A DNA stretch of 64,000 nt from Proteromonas lacertae (Eukaryota; Sar; Bigyra; Opalinata; Proteromonadidae): NCBI GenBank assembly GCA_002245135.1, contig NGBS01001168.1, positions 62,001-126,000 on the forward strand, written 5' to 3'. The first letter of the stretch is position 1; every line of letters begins with the position of its first letter. Below, in pieces: positions 47,224 to 57,946 of this stretch. Made by a program: the position numbers and the translations under genes. The notes under the pieces are model-generated. The model worked only from the letters and a program-made list of their open reading frames with translations, made no database searches and was not told the origin of the DNA.

Positions 47224-48818
47224 ATGTCTTCTGTCAAAGTTCCTGGAATTGATCCAATGTTTTATGCGTTGAGTAAATATCGTAGAAGAAAGTATGATGA
47301 GTGTATAACTATCTGCACAGAGTTGTTAGAGGTAAATCCTCTTGATCAAGCTGTTTGGTTTTTGAAAACAAGAGCTTTGACAGCAAAATCATGGATAGAT
47401 GATACAGAACTTGAAGAAGAAGGTGTAGCTGAAGTATTACTTGATGAACATGGTATAACTGAAGCTCCTCGTCCAGGTACATCCTTAAACAACCCTAATA
47501 GACCAACTACTGGTGTAGATCAATCAATAAGACCTGTGAGTGCTAGTGGCAGACCAATTACAGGATTTCTTCGACCTGGTACAAGTAGTCATGGAAGTGC
47601 AAGTCGTGGAAATACAGTAGATGGTGCATTCCGTTCAAATAGACCAGGTACATCACGTCCAATGACTTCCTTGGGAAGACAAGTTAGATTAGGAACAGCT
47701 TCAATGAGATCTGATCCTGGTGGTGTATTTATCAATATAGACAGATTAGATATGAATAAATACGCACGAAGACCAACCTTAGCGAAGGCACTATGTGATT
47801 ATTTAATATATCATGAACATAATCCAAGAAAAGCAATGGAATTAGCAGCAAAAGCAACTCAAGTATGTGAGTTTAAAGATTGGTGGTGGAAAGCGAGATT
47901 AGGTAAATGTTATTATCAATTAGGACTGTATAGAGATGCAGAGAAACAGTATAAAAGTGCATTAAGACAACAACCAATATCTTTTTTTTTTGGATGATTT
48001 TTTCATTTTGAATATTTTTTCTTTAATTCTTGATTTAATTGATTACTACTGTTTTAGAATTATCAAAGATCTATATTAGATTGGATTTACCTAATAATGC
48101 CTTGGAGTTATTCCAAGATTCAATTAATCAATATATTACAGATCCACAGTTATTATTAGGTATTGGTAGAATATATGATATGCTAAATAATGTTGATAAG
48201 AGTATAGAATACTATAAGAAAGTCTTACAATACGATTCTTCTAATATTGAAGCATTAGCTAATTTAGCCTCACATCACTTTTATTCTGACCAACCAGAAA
48301 TCGCTTTAAGATATTATAGAAGGTTATTACAGATGGGAGTAACTCAGAATAGCGAATTATGGAATAATATGGGATTGTGCTGTTATTATTCATCTCAATA
48401 TGATTTAGCATTGACTTGCTTTGAAAGAGCTATCAATTTAGGCACAGATGATACATTGCCAGATATATGGTATAATATAGGACAAATTGCTATTTCTTTG
48501 GGTGAGAGTGGGTTAGCTTATCAATGCTTCAAAATATGTGTTAGTTTAGATAATAACCACATTGAAGCATACAATAATTTAGGTATTTTGGAATTAAGGA
48601 AAGCTTCCATTGATGCTGCTAAAGCTAATTTCAGAACAGCACAACAGAATAATGATCATATCTATGAACCATTCTATAATTCTGCTTTGTTATCGTATAA
48701 AATGGGTGATTTCCAAGAAAGTTATAAGAATGTGGAGAAATCATTAGAAATATATCCAGAACATTCTGATTCTCAAGAATTGATGAAACAATTAAAACAG
48801 CATTTCACATCTATTTAA
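47224..48818 (+). CDS. BBS8: Bardet-Biedl syndrome 8 protein (TTC8)
   Basis: Exons 47224-47976 and 48039-48818 give 510 aa (human 541). Conserved start (DPMFYALSKYRRRKYDECI), a Pro/Arg/Ser-Gly-Thr linker (RPGTSxxx repeats), then TPR repeats. The diagnostic stretches are FKDWWWKARLGKCYYQLGLY, NHFYSDQPEIALR-type (here ASHHFYSDQPEIALRYYRRL), LWNNMGLCCYYSSQYDLAL and HIEAYNNLGILELRKA. It is a BBSome subunit moving ciliary membrane cargo. The intron between the exons is of the ATATC...AA type and restores the TPR between KSALRQQP and LITTVLELSKIY. Confidence 0.95.
47977..48038 (+). other. U12-like AT-AA intron in BBS8 (62 nt)
   Basis: Starts ATATCTTTTT, has TTCTTTAAT 11 nt before the end, ends GATTTAA. 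Phase 0. The only AG near the 3' side (48056-48057) leaves no acceptable TPR frame. Confidence 0.8.
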
Positions 48819-48986
48819 ATTATTATTTTTGATATTATTGTTCTTTGTTTATATGAATAAGCAATGCATATAATGGTAATTAATAGTATACAATAATGAA
48901 ACTAAGAAGAAATATCTCAACTGTAAATTATCAATAAAAAACTAACCGTTTTATTGATTTGACAAACAAACATTTTATTTTTTAAA

Positions 48987-50296
48987 ATGTCTTCATCTTC
49001 TGGACCTGAGCTTCTATACCCTAGAGAGTTCTATACTGAAACATTCTCAGATAGCATATTTCGTATAGACACGAGATATCAAAATCTTCAACCAATTGGC
49101 CATGGTTCTTACGGAACTGTATGTTCAGCAGACGATACAGTATATTAAAAAGTATATATATATATTCGCTAGTTGACTGGCAAGAAGGTTGCAGTTAAGA
49201 AAATTACCAACATGTTTGAAGATCTGGTGGATGCAAAAAGAATAGTAGTATGTGCATATGTTTTATTATATTTATATATAGCGTGAGGAGAAATTGCTTA
49301 AGCATTTAGGTGAACATAAGAATATTGTTGGATTAGTGGATCTATTTGCACAGCCATATGGTACTGAAGAGTTTGAAGATCTATATATGATAATGGAATT
49401 GTACGAATGTGATTTAGATCGAATATTATCCAGTGATCAAGAATTATCTGAACAACATATTCAATATTTCTTAGCTCAGGTATTAAGAGCAGTTAAATAT
49501 ATTCATTCTGCAAATATATCATTTTTTCTTACAAAAATAAGTAAATTAATTTCTTTAATTTTGTTGTTGTAAGTATTACATCGAGATTTAAAACCTCAGA
49601 ATTTATTGGTTAATGCAAATTGCGATTTAGCTGTATAAATGAATATATTTATTCTTAAAATAGATATGTGATTTTGGATTAGGACGTGGAATATCAGACG
49701 AAGTAGAGAATCCTTCCAAATCCGACAAACTAACATCCTACGTAGTAACAAGATGGTACAGAGCTCCAGAAATCATATTAGAATGCAACAATTACGGTAA
49801 AGCAGTGGATATGTGGAGTGTAGGATGTATTTTCGCTGAGATGTTAAGAAAGAAACCATTTTTAAAAGGAAGAGATTATATGCACCAATTGAAATTGATT
49901 CTAAGAGTTTGCGGTAAACCATCTGAAGAAGAATTAGAATGGATTCCTGACCATGAAGCTAGAAATACTGTATTAAATATGGATTCTGAATCGAGTGTTG
50001 AATTCCACGAATATTTCCCTGATTCATCACCTGAAGCTGTTAATTTATTGAAAAAAATGTTAAAGTTCAATCCAAATGAAAGAATCACTGATCAAGAAGC
50101 ATTAGATCATCCATTTTTACGAAAATTCCATCGTGTAAGTGAAGAAATAAGTTGTAGAGAACCATTTGACTTTGGTTTTGAGAAAGGATATGGCGAAGAA
50201 ATACCTCAAGATGTTTTACAAAAAACTACATTTGATGATATTTTATATTATGATAAAATATATAAGAAATTGGTAGGAGATAGACCTGGAAAGTAG
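48987..50296 (+). CDS. MAPK: ERK-type MAP kinase with TSY activation motif
   Basis: Exons 48987-49139, 49173-49244, 49282-49515, 49573-49632 and 49664-50296 give 383 aa. Kinase elements in order: glycine loop GHGSYGTVCSA, VAVKKI lysine, HRDLKPQNLL, CDFGLGRG, VVTRWYRAPE, VDMWSVGCIFAEML. The MAPK insert region resembles yeast Slt2 (KPFLKGRDYMHQL). The activation-loop dual-phosphorylation site reads LTSYVVTRW, that is T-S-Y instead of TEY, TGY or TDY. It should act in a MAPK cascade downstream of a MAP2K. The third intron is an ATATC...AA intron that falls exactly before the V of HSANVLHRDLKP. Confidence 0.95.
49516..49572 (+). other. U12-like AT-AA intron in the MAPK gene (57 nt)
   Basis: Starts ATATCATTTT, has TTCTTTAAT 13 nt before the end, ends TTGTAA. 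Phase 0. Removal joins HSAN to VLHRDLKP, the invariant catalytic loop. Confidence 0.82.
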
Positions 50297-50479
50297 AACT
50301 CTTTTGTAGTAAGTTATAATAATAATATTTAGAATTCCTTTACTTTTTATTATATATATATTCAAATAATAGCAGTTATAAATCATTTTCAAAACTCCTA
50401 TATTTTATTAATTATGTTGTTTTTATGTGGATTTACAAAAATAATGTTACAATTATTATAAAAAGACAGATTAAAATAT

Positions 50480-50827
50480 TTAAACGGTAGGATTGATATT
50501 CATTCTAGCGACTCTAGTGTAATCATCGTGAATTTCATTATCATCATCACTTGATATAGTATTCATTATCTTCTCTCTCACTATAATAATAATAATAATA
50601 ACATAAATATAATATAAATACTAGCAGCAGTTTCTGCATTATTAACCAAAAAAGGAAAAAAGTAATTTATATCTAAAAAACTCCAATTCAAATTTTCCCA
50701 TAATAATTTCCATGTTAATTCTTCTGTAGCTACTGTAGGTCCACGAGCTATATAATTACAATATAATATAATATATACTATCATCACTATTAGCATTATC
50801 TCTTGGTGAAACATTACTCTCAATTGA

Positions 50828-50878
<51 letters not shown>

Positions 50879-52334
50879 TGACAAATGACTTAACTTACAA
50901 ACTGGAGCTAAAGATGAACCAACAATAAATATAGAAAATATAATATAACATGTAGTCATTCCTACGATTAAATAACTTTGACTACCATCTAATATTTGTT
51001 CTAATCCTTTGATTGCTAATGCATAACTCATTGAACCTCTTGGACCAGCATATGATACAACAAACATCATATTCTTACTGATTTTATTCTCTCTGAATAG
51101 ATTAGCTAACCAACAGGATGGATATACTGACATAAATCTTGATATAAATACAATACAAGTTGTACAAATCATAAGAGCTGGATTTTGACGAATTATATTT
51201 AATATAGAAACCATTGAAACTCCTAAAATAACGAAAGTTAGAGTTTCTGAAATCATTGATAATAAACTATATAATCTTCTAAAGAAGTGACGATTGAATT
51301 CACCATTAAAGAAAAATTTACAAAATTATAAAATAAAAAATAAAATGATATCTTTTAGGCGACATATTTTGTGTAGTATACCATGACATTACTATTCCAC
51401 AAAATAACATTGCAACAATTCCACTCATATCACATCCATCAGCAAATAAATAACATACAAATGGAATTAATAACAGTAAAGCTCGTTCTATGTCTTTATT
51501 TTCAGGTTTTGATAGATTTGTATATTTGAGAAATAAAGATGCAAAAACACCTACTACAATTCCACAACTTAATGAACCTAGGAAAATACTGAAGAAATTA
51601 TAAAAACCATAAAAAAGAGATTTTAATGTAAATGGTAAATATTGAAAATTTAATAGCGACTTGTACAATACCATAGCTACAGCATCATTAAACATACTTT
51701 CACCAAATATTAAAGCATATAATGTATCATCAACTCCAAGTGAAGTGAATAATGTTAATACTGAAATAGTATCAGTAGCAGAGATTATTGATCCAAACAA
51801 TAAGCAGTTTATCATTGAAAAGGACCTTATTATACCAAGATAAGTAGATATAAATAACAATAATCCAACAAAAATTGTTGTTAATGTTGTATTTATAAAT
51901 GCTAATATTAATATTGCTCCTAGATTTTGGAAAAACTTCACATTTTGCATATTAAAACTATATGAATATATTATTAAACACAAATTATACCCTGAATCAA
52001 ATATAATTATTGGAAGAAGGAAAAAGAAGAAAATATTTGATTCAAATACCAGATACTTCTCCATTAAATGTGATAACATACTTTTATTATCTGATAAATG
52101 GACCATTAACGATAACACGAAACCAATAATAATATACAATCCAGGTTCTGGAATATATTCACATGACCAATCTCTCAATTTATAACTACATCATATAATT
52201 CATAAATCTATATACGCAACAATCAACGATAGGATTAAGCCTATTAAGAATAAAAGTATGGCAAATGATTCAGCAGACTCTATTTCATCTGTGCTGATAG
52301 TGACATTGTTTTCTACTTCTAATAATCCCCTCAT
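50480..52334 (-). CDS. NHE: CPA1 Na+/H+ exchanger (NHE, NHE8-like)
   Basis: Exons 52216-52334, 51991-52185, 51352-51957, 50779-51293, 50622-50747 and 50480-50580 give 553 aa. Membrane core: PEPGLYIIIGFVLS, LPIIIFDSGFNM, NLGAILILAF, SIISATDTISVL with the TD pair, GESMFNDAVAMVLY with the ND pair typical of electroneutral CPA1 exchangers, CGIVMSWYTTQNMS, and YAGPRGSMSYAL. The C-terminal tail carries a run of about 17 Asn and an acidic region. It should exchange Na+ or K+ for H+ at endomembranes or the plasma membrane. The exon 3-4 junction uses an ATATC...AA intron that restores NMSPKSR...SETLTF spacing. Confidence 0.93.
51294..51351 (-). other. U12-like AT-AA intron in the Na+/H+ exchanger gene (58 nt)
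   Basis: On the minus strand it starts ATATCATTTT, has TTCTTTAAT 11 nt before the end and ends ATTCAA. Phase 2. The spliced protein has the Arg-to-Glu spacing of 14 residues expected in the family. Confidence 0.78.
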
Positions 52335-52559
52335 TTTTGGGATTTACTGAAACGACACTTTCTGAAATGTTCATGAAACATTCTTCACAGATCAAATACT
52401 AAGTATTAATTACTACTCGGCTTACTCTGTGTATATTTACAATTATAAACACAAACAACAAAGCCATCAACAAATGTTACATTCATTTATGAATTTATTC
52501 CCATTATCTACTCAAATACATAAAAATATAGAGATAACCTTCATAAATTAAATAATATT

Positions 52560-54266
52560 CTACTTATTACAAATGTTACAAAAATAAAACAGAGATTCAT
52601 CAAGTTTATCAGTTTTGTTGAATGAAAAACAGTTACACCACCAATAACACTTATGCATATTCTCTTTGTTTAATAAATCTGCTTTTATATCAAAAACTGA
52701 GTTTAACAACACAGAAAACAACATTTGAATGTTGGTATTTGACTTATCCAAATCATCACAATTTCCTTCTTGAAATGGATTAGTTAAAGGCCAATGAAGA
52801 TAAGAGTATTCATTAAAACCATAATAATATTCATCATTCTCTTCTAACTCATCTCCTTTATACAAATAATACTTCGGTTTCCCTGCATTTCTAATAAATT
52901 GACAAGATGCTTTCCATCCAACATTATTTCCTCTACAAGGATATATAAACCATTTACCACAAAAATCTTTCTCTTTTTCACATCTTAATCTTAACTGTAA
53001 TATATCATTATAACTATGAGAATAATAAATATTCTTATTAAATGATTCATCACTACAAATATCGAAAATAGTTTGATAATCATTGTATATATCATTCTTT
53101 TCACTACATATAACATCATATTCATTGTTTTTTGTATTGTTATTCATTTCATCACATTTTATATTTGATATAAACACTATATCTTTATCTTTTGTTTGAT
53201 ATTTCTGAATATTGCTATTCATATTGTTTATTTTTAATCCCTGGACTATTTTACAATATTCAACGAGATTCTTAACCACATCAATTGAATCTTTTTCATA
53301 AGTAGTTTCATTTACAGATATAGGATTTAACAACCCTTTACACCATCCTAAATTAAACAAATTTGTTTTTTCATAGTTAAAATACACTTCATAATCATAC
53401 AACAGATTGAAATACAACGTATAATATGTATGTGGGAAAAAATTAATATCTTTATTAAACTTTACAGTTGAATATAATGTTTTATAATTAGGAGCAAATT
53501 GATTGTTTTGTGGTTTTTGTATCCATGTTTTATATAAATATTCACTTCCATAACTATAGGAAAATTCTATATTATCTGACATTAAATCAGATGGAATTGA
53601 TTGACTATTACTCATAATCCATTTTTCAGCTGAATATCTATCGCCATTATATCCATCAAAACCAGCAGTATATCTTTTACCAAATATTGTATATTTTGGT
53701 TGTTTTAATGTTTTAATATAACTGCATTTCGACCACCACATATTCCCTGAGTAATGTCTATATGGTAGCAATGAATATCTTGATCCACATACATCAGCAC
53801 CATGATGTAACTTTCTTATACAATTATCATAATTCTTAATCACATAATAAATTAACATCTTTCTCAATTCACTATTCTCTCTGCTGTTGTGATATGATCC
53901 TTTGAAATGAATGTATAACACATAATTATCTTCATTTTCATCATCATTACAATAACTCATTATATTTTCTAATACATTAAATTCATCAAAATTCGGTAAT
54001 ACTTCAATACTCTTAAATCCATACCCTCTTAAAATTTCTTCTGTTTGAATATCTCTCACTATAGAAATTCCATCTGAATAAAACAATAATTGTGATTCGT
54101 TTAACGCATTCATAAACTCTTCATACACTAGAGAATCGGATGGTTTCCATGCATTTAAGAATACAGCTTTTTTATGTATATCTTTTGATAAATATTTCCT
54201 TTTAATAGCATAAAATGAAATATATAATATGAATATTAGAAGAAAAGAGATAAGCCAAATAAACAT
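52560..54266 (-). CDS. Type II membrane protein, glycosyltransferase-like, with duplicated C-terminal module
   Basis: Intronless, 568 aa. An N-terminal signal anchor (residues 3-23, WLISFLLIFILYISFYAI) with a basic flank implies a Golgi or ER type II topology. The lumenal part has YVLYIHFKGSYHN (about 115) and CGSRYSLLPYRHYSGNMWWS (about 160-179), then YIKTL. These resemble the H-x-K-G and SGNxWW...YIxxL signatures of a group of poorly studied glycosyltransferases; this is by pattern only. A second, weaker copy of the Cys module occurs at about 447-500 (CGKWFIYPCRGNNVGWKASC, then FIRNAGKPKYYLY) and lacks the SGNxWW core, so it may be inactive or structural. Confidence 0.65.
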   Translation of the reverse strand: MFIWLISFLLIFILYISFYAIKRKYLSKDIHKKAVFLNAWKPSDSLVYEEFMNALNESQLLFYSDGISIVRDIQTEEILRGYGFKSIEVLPNFDEFNVLENIMSYCNDDENEDNYVLYIHFKGSYHNSRENSELRKMLIYYVIKNYDNCIRKLHHGADVCGSRYSLLPYRHYSGNMWWSKCSYIKTLKQPKYTIFGKRYTAGFDGYNGDRYSAEKWIMSNSQSIPSDLMSDNIEFSYSYGSEYLYKTWIQKPQNNQFAPNYKTLYSTVKFNKDINFFPHTYYTLYFNLLYDYEVYFNYEKTNLFNLGWCKGLLNPISVNETTYEKDSIDVVKNLVEYCKIVQGLKINNMNSNIQKYQTKDKDIVFISNIKCDEMNNNTKNNEYDVICSEKNDIYNDYQTIFDICSDESFNKNIYYSHSYNDILQLRLRCEKEKDFCGKWFIYPCRGNNVGWKASCQFIRNAGKPKYYLYKGDELEENDEYYYGFNEYSYLHWPLTNPFQEGNCDDLDKSNTNIQMLFSVLLNSVFDIKADLLNKENMHKCYWWCNCFSFNKTDKLDESLFYFCNICNK

Positions 54267-54713
54267 GATTTTTCAAATTAACTAACACAACAACCACAGT
54301 TAGTTTTATAAATCTTTTAACTTTCTGCTTATATGTAAATTTGTTTGTGCTTCTCTTGCTGGATTCTTTTATTCCCAAAATTAATAATGAGGCTAAAATA
54401 TTATCACTTTTCTATATAACATAATTAATCATTTTCATTTTGAATTGAATTAGATGTATTATTTGCTATATTTGATAATTTGTATTTATTGATTATATTT
54501 ACCAACAATTATTCTATATATTTTGAAAAATAATCTATTATCATCCATATTTTCAAAAATAATAATAACAGATTTACATCTATTTAACTTATATATTATT
54601 CTTAACTATATTTTTGTTTTTAAAATACCTTTATCTGCATCATTTAAAGAGATTTTTTAAAAATAAAAAACTTGGCTTGACTGTTTTTATTTTTTATTTC
54701 CCAATATCTTGTA
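54267..54713. other. Intergenic, no gene seen
   Basis: 447-bp spacer between divergent genes. AT-rich, with no ORF and no recognisable site. Confidence 0.6.
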
Positions 54714-57700
54714 ATGAATTCTAGCAGTAGGCCCCAAAGTGGTCGTATCATTTATATGTCATATTGATATCTTATAGATCGAAAATCTTTGATGGACACA
54801 GCTTTTGCTTCTGGAAGTGTTTCACCTATGCGTCGTCTGTCAAAAATACCATCTGGTAGTCAGGCACCATTAGCTAGAAGAGTGAGTAGGTTAAGCAATC
54901 CCGGTACTTCTGTTGTACATACAAATCCTGTTAGAAAACTTGTATCTATAAATAATTATAATCATTTTAATAGCCTCCAGAAGAAGTTGAAGAGGGTGAT
55001 ACACCTAGTAATGCTCTATCAAAGTATTTATTTAAATTGGGTAAAACATGTCAGCTTTCCTACAGGTGGAAGATATGAAAAACGGAATACTAGCCGTTTT
55101 AAGTAATTTTCTAATAGCTAAACCTATAACTAGTGAAAGTGCAGATAATATAGAAAATGCCATTTTGTTGAATAGATGGATGAATAAAAACCCATTGCCA
55201 GATGTATATATATATACAGTAATAATTATATATAAATAGAAAGAAATATTAGACTTGTCTATGAAATGTTTAAAGAAATTATCATTCTTATTTGAACCTT
55301 ATAAATCATTATTGAATATAGTATATAGAATAATCGCATTTTCATGTTATGATTCAATTAATATAAACCAAATAAACCAATGTAATTGTTATGAAATATT
55401 AGAACCCTATTATTTAATTATACATAATTTTATTGAAGAAAGAAAACAACTTGAATCATCAACCAATAATAATTTAAATAATAATAATAATGAAGTAAAT
55501 CCAATAGATACAATTAAGGATATTTATTTATCATTATCCGATAGTAAGAAGATTGGAGTATTATCGATGTTATGTAGAATGTATGGAAGTGATAGTGAAC
55601 TGAGTAATGATTTAATGTCAAATATAAATGTATTAATATTATTCATTTATATTTCTATAATATATTAGCCATTACAAAGATCAATATTAATAAAAAAACA
55701 AATATCATTAATAGTGAAGTTAATGAAGAGTAATGATAATAATATTGATATTGAAGTAATGAGGAGTTTATGGTTTAATGAATCTGATTTCCATAATGTT
55801 TTTGTATTACTTGGTTCAGCAGGAAGAGAGTATGTTAGGAATGGGAAATATACAGAATATTCTGATAAAAATATATCCGTTGATATGGGATGTTTGACTT
55901 GTAAACCATATGGAGATGATAATAATATGTTGAAAGAGAAATCCATTTTATATATCTTTTTATTGTAATAATAATTTATGTTTTTTTTATTTTCTTTAAT
56001 TTTAGTTTTTGTTACTGAATAATGATTTAAATGTAGTTGAAGGAAGAGATACAAAAGTAAGTGAAGAATATAACTCATTATTATCAATGTATAATGAATT
56101 AGAAACTAAAAAGAAAAGAACAATGAAATGAAGTTAAACAACTTACTAGTAATTATGAAAGAATATCAATGATAGAAGCACCAGTTCCAGTAAAAGACTT
56201 AGTATTTATTCATATTTTTATTATGATAATAGACAATAAGAGAAATAGATGAAAGAATATCACTAGATACAAAATTAGAATTATTTACTTATTACTTATC
56301 AAATAACAATAATAAAAGTTTAGCTGATTTGACACTTTATGCTCAAGAAATATTTTGTGGTATAAAGTATGAGAATATGAGTGTTATTATTGATTTCTTT
56401 ATGAAATATATACAGAATACAACTTATTTGGTTGATATTTATAAATTTATGAATGATTTAGTGAAAGAAAAACCAAAACAACTAACTATAGAAGAAACAG
56501 ATAATGACAATGAAAATGTACAAAAGACAGAGAAAGAGTTAGAAGAAGAAGCAAAATTATTGAAAGAAAAAATGATTGAGGAATTACCAAGATATGAATT
56601 TTCATATAAGAGTATATTCAAACAATAATATCCTCTTTTTTATAATTCAATATTATCAATGTTGTCTTTAATTTATTATTACTCTGAATCAAAAATACCT
56701 AATTCAACCAAATAAATTACCTAATTTTGGTCTTTATTCAATGTCTCATGTATTTTATCATTATATTAATATGTATAGTCTCACTATTCAGCATCAACAG
56801 ATACAATCAGTAAAGAAGAATTACATCAAATTATTTCACATATTTATATCAATATATATAATGAATATGATATGCCTGAATTTGATGTATTTACTACAGC
56901 ATTTCAAACTCTATTCTTAATTTATGGTTTACCACAAATCATTTATATAAAAATATCAGAAATAATAAAGTCTTGTCAAAAACATTACTTAAATGATAAA
57001 TATATTGAATTATTTTGTGAATTATTTGGAATTAAAAAGTGTTGTAAAATACAATGTTATCATAGAGTATATTATAATCCAGAAGATTTGAATACTTTTC
57101 TTAGTTTCATTAAATTAATGTATATATTTATTGTGATTATCTTATTATGTAGTTATAAAAAAGATTCTAATATAGAATTGAAAAATCATGAATTGAAATT
57201 AGATTATAATACTTATTTCATTGTATATAAGTATATTAATATATAATAATAATAGTTATCAGATAAAATCTATGAATTTCACAGTCAAGAGATATATAAT
57301 GATTATATCAATAGTTTAGATTCATTTATACACAAATCCAAAGATGTAAATGAAGGTAAGAATTATATTGATTTATACTCTGCTATACTTAATTTAATTA
57401 TTTATAAACATTATGATGAAAATTTAGATTTATTAAACAAATCTGCAATACCAATTCAAAAACATTTTAGAGGTTATATTGTCAGAAAGCAATATTATGA
57501 AATTGTTAAACTTTCAACCATTAAACTGTTAAATAAAACATTTATTCAAATAACAAAGACAAATAATATGAGTATTGATGATTTCAAAAACAATATTCAC
57601 ATAATGAGTAAGGAGAATGAAATAGATTTATCGTTTTTATCTGATCTGTTCGTAGATTGTATTGAATTATCTCAACATTATAACGATGATGGATTGTGTG

Positions 57701-57840
57701 CTAGTGGTTTTAGTAATAATCTATGGATTAACAACTTTAGATATTATAGAAAGCAATGGATGATATTGAATAAAAATTTACCTTCTGTTGTTCTTTATGC
57801 AAGTTTGAAGAATAATAATCTAATATATGAAACTGATTAA
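54714..57840 (+). CDS. IQ-motif protein with two U12-like introns, probably ciliary
   Basis: Twelve exons: 54714-54744, 54778-54941, 54974-55040, 55073-55203, 55240-55629, 55669-55951, 56016-56201, 56233-56627, 56689-56749, 56779-57119, 57153-57222, 57256-57840. They close to exactly 901 codons if one A in the AAA at about 56123-56125 is removed. The N-terminus is Ser/Arg-rich (RRLSKIPSGSQAPLARRVSR). The body is long and helical, with repeated Leu/Lys/Asn-rich segments and an acidic coiled coil (QKTEKELEEEAKLLKEKM). Near the C-terminus is one clear IQ motif (IPIQKHFRGYIVRKQYYEI). Such proteins often sit in axonemes or basal bodies. Family not recognised. Confidence 0.72.
55952..56015 (+). other. 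U12-like AT-AC intron in the IQ gene (64 nt)
   Basis: Starts ATATCTTTTT, has TTCTTTAAT 15 nt before the end and ends TTGTTAC, the classical AT-AC pairing. Phase 1. A nearby TTTTAG acceptor is out of frame. Confidence 0.6.
56628..56688 (+). other. U12-like AT-AA intron in the IQ gene (61 nt)
   Basis: Starts ATATCCTCTTTTTT, the closest match to the U12 5' consensus ATATCCTTT in the window. TCTTTAAT lies 16 nt before the end, which is CTCTGAA. Phase 2. No AG exists before 56778. Confidence 0.65.
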
Positions 57841-57946
57841 TGAATTATAAATGTGCTATTTTTTAATTTCATTTATATTTTACCCTATATAAAAAAAAAC
57901 ATTAATAAAACAATTCAACATAACAAAAAAGATAAAGTCTAATAAA

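Noticed and set aside
47977-48046. Reading the BBS8 intron as a classical AT-AC intron ending at GATTAC
   Set aside because: With the 5' end at ATATC, an exon starting after GATTAC is out of frame. Ending at GATTTAA keeps phase 0 and gives the correct TPR spacing.
50820-50880. ATT/AAT repeats as microsatellite or regulatory element
   Set aside because: The run is in frame and codes poly-Asn within the exchanger tail; similar runs occur in other coding exons and reflect low-complexity protein tracts.
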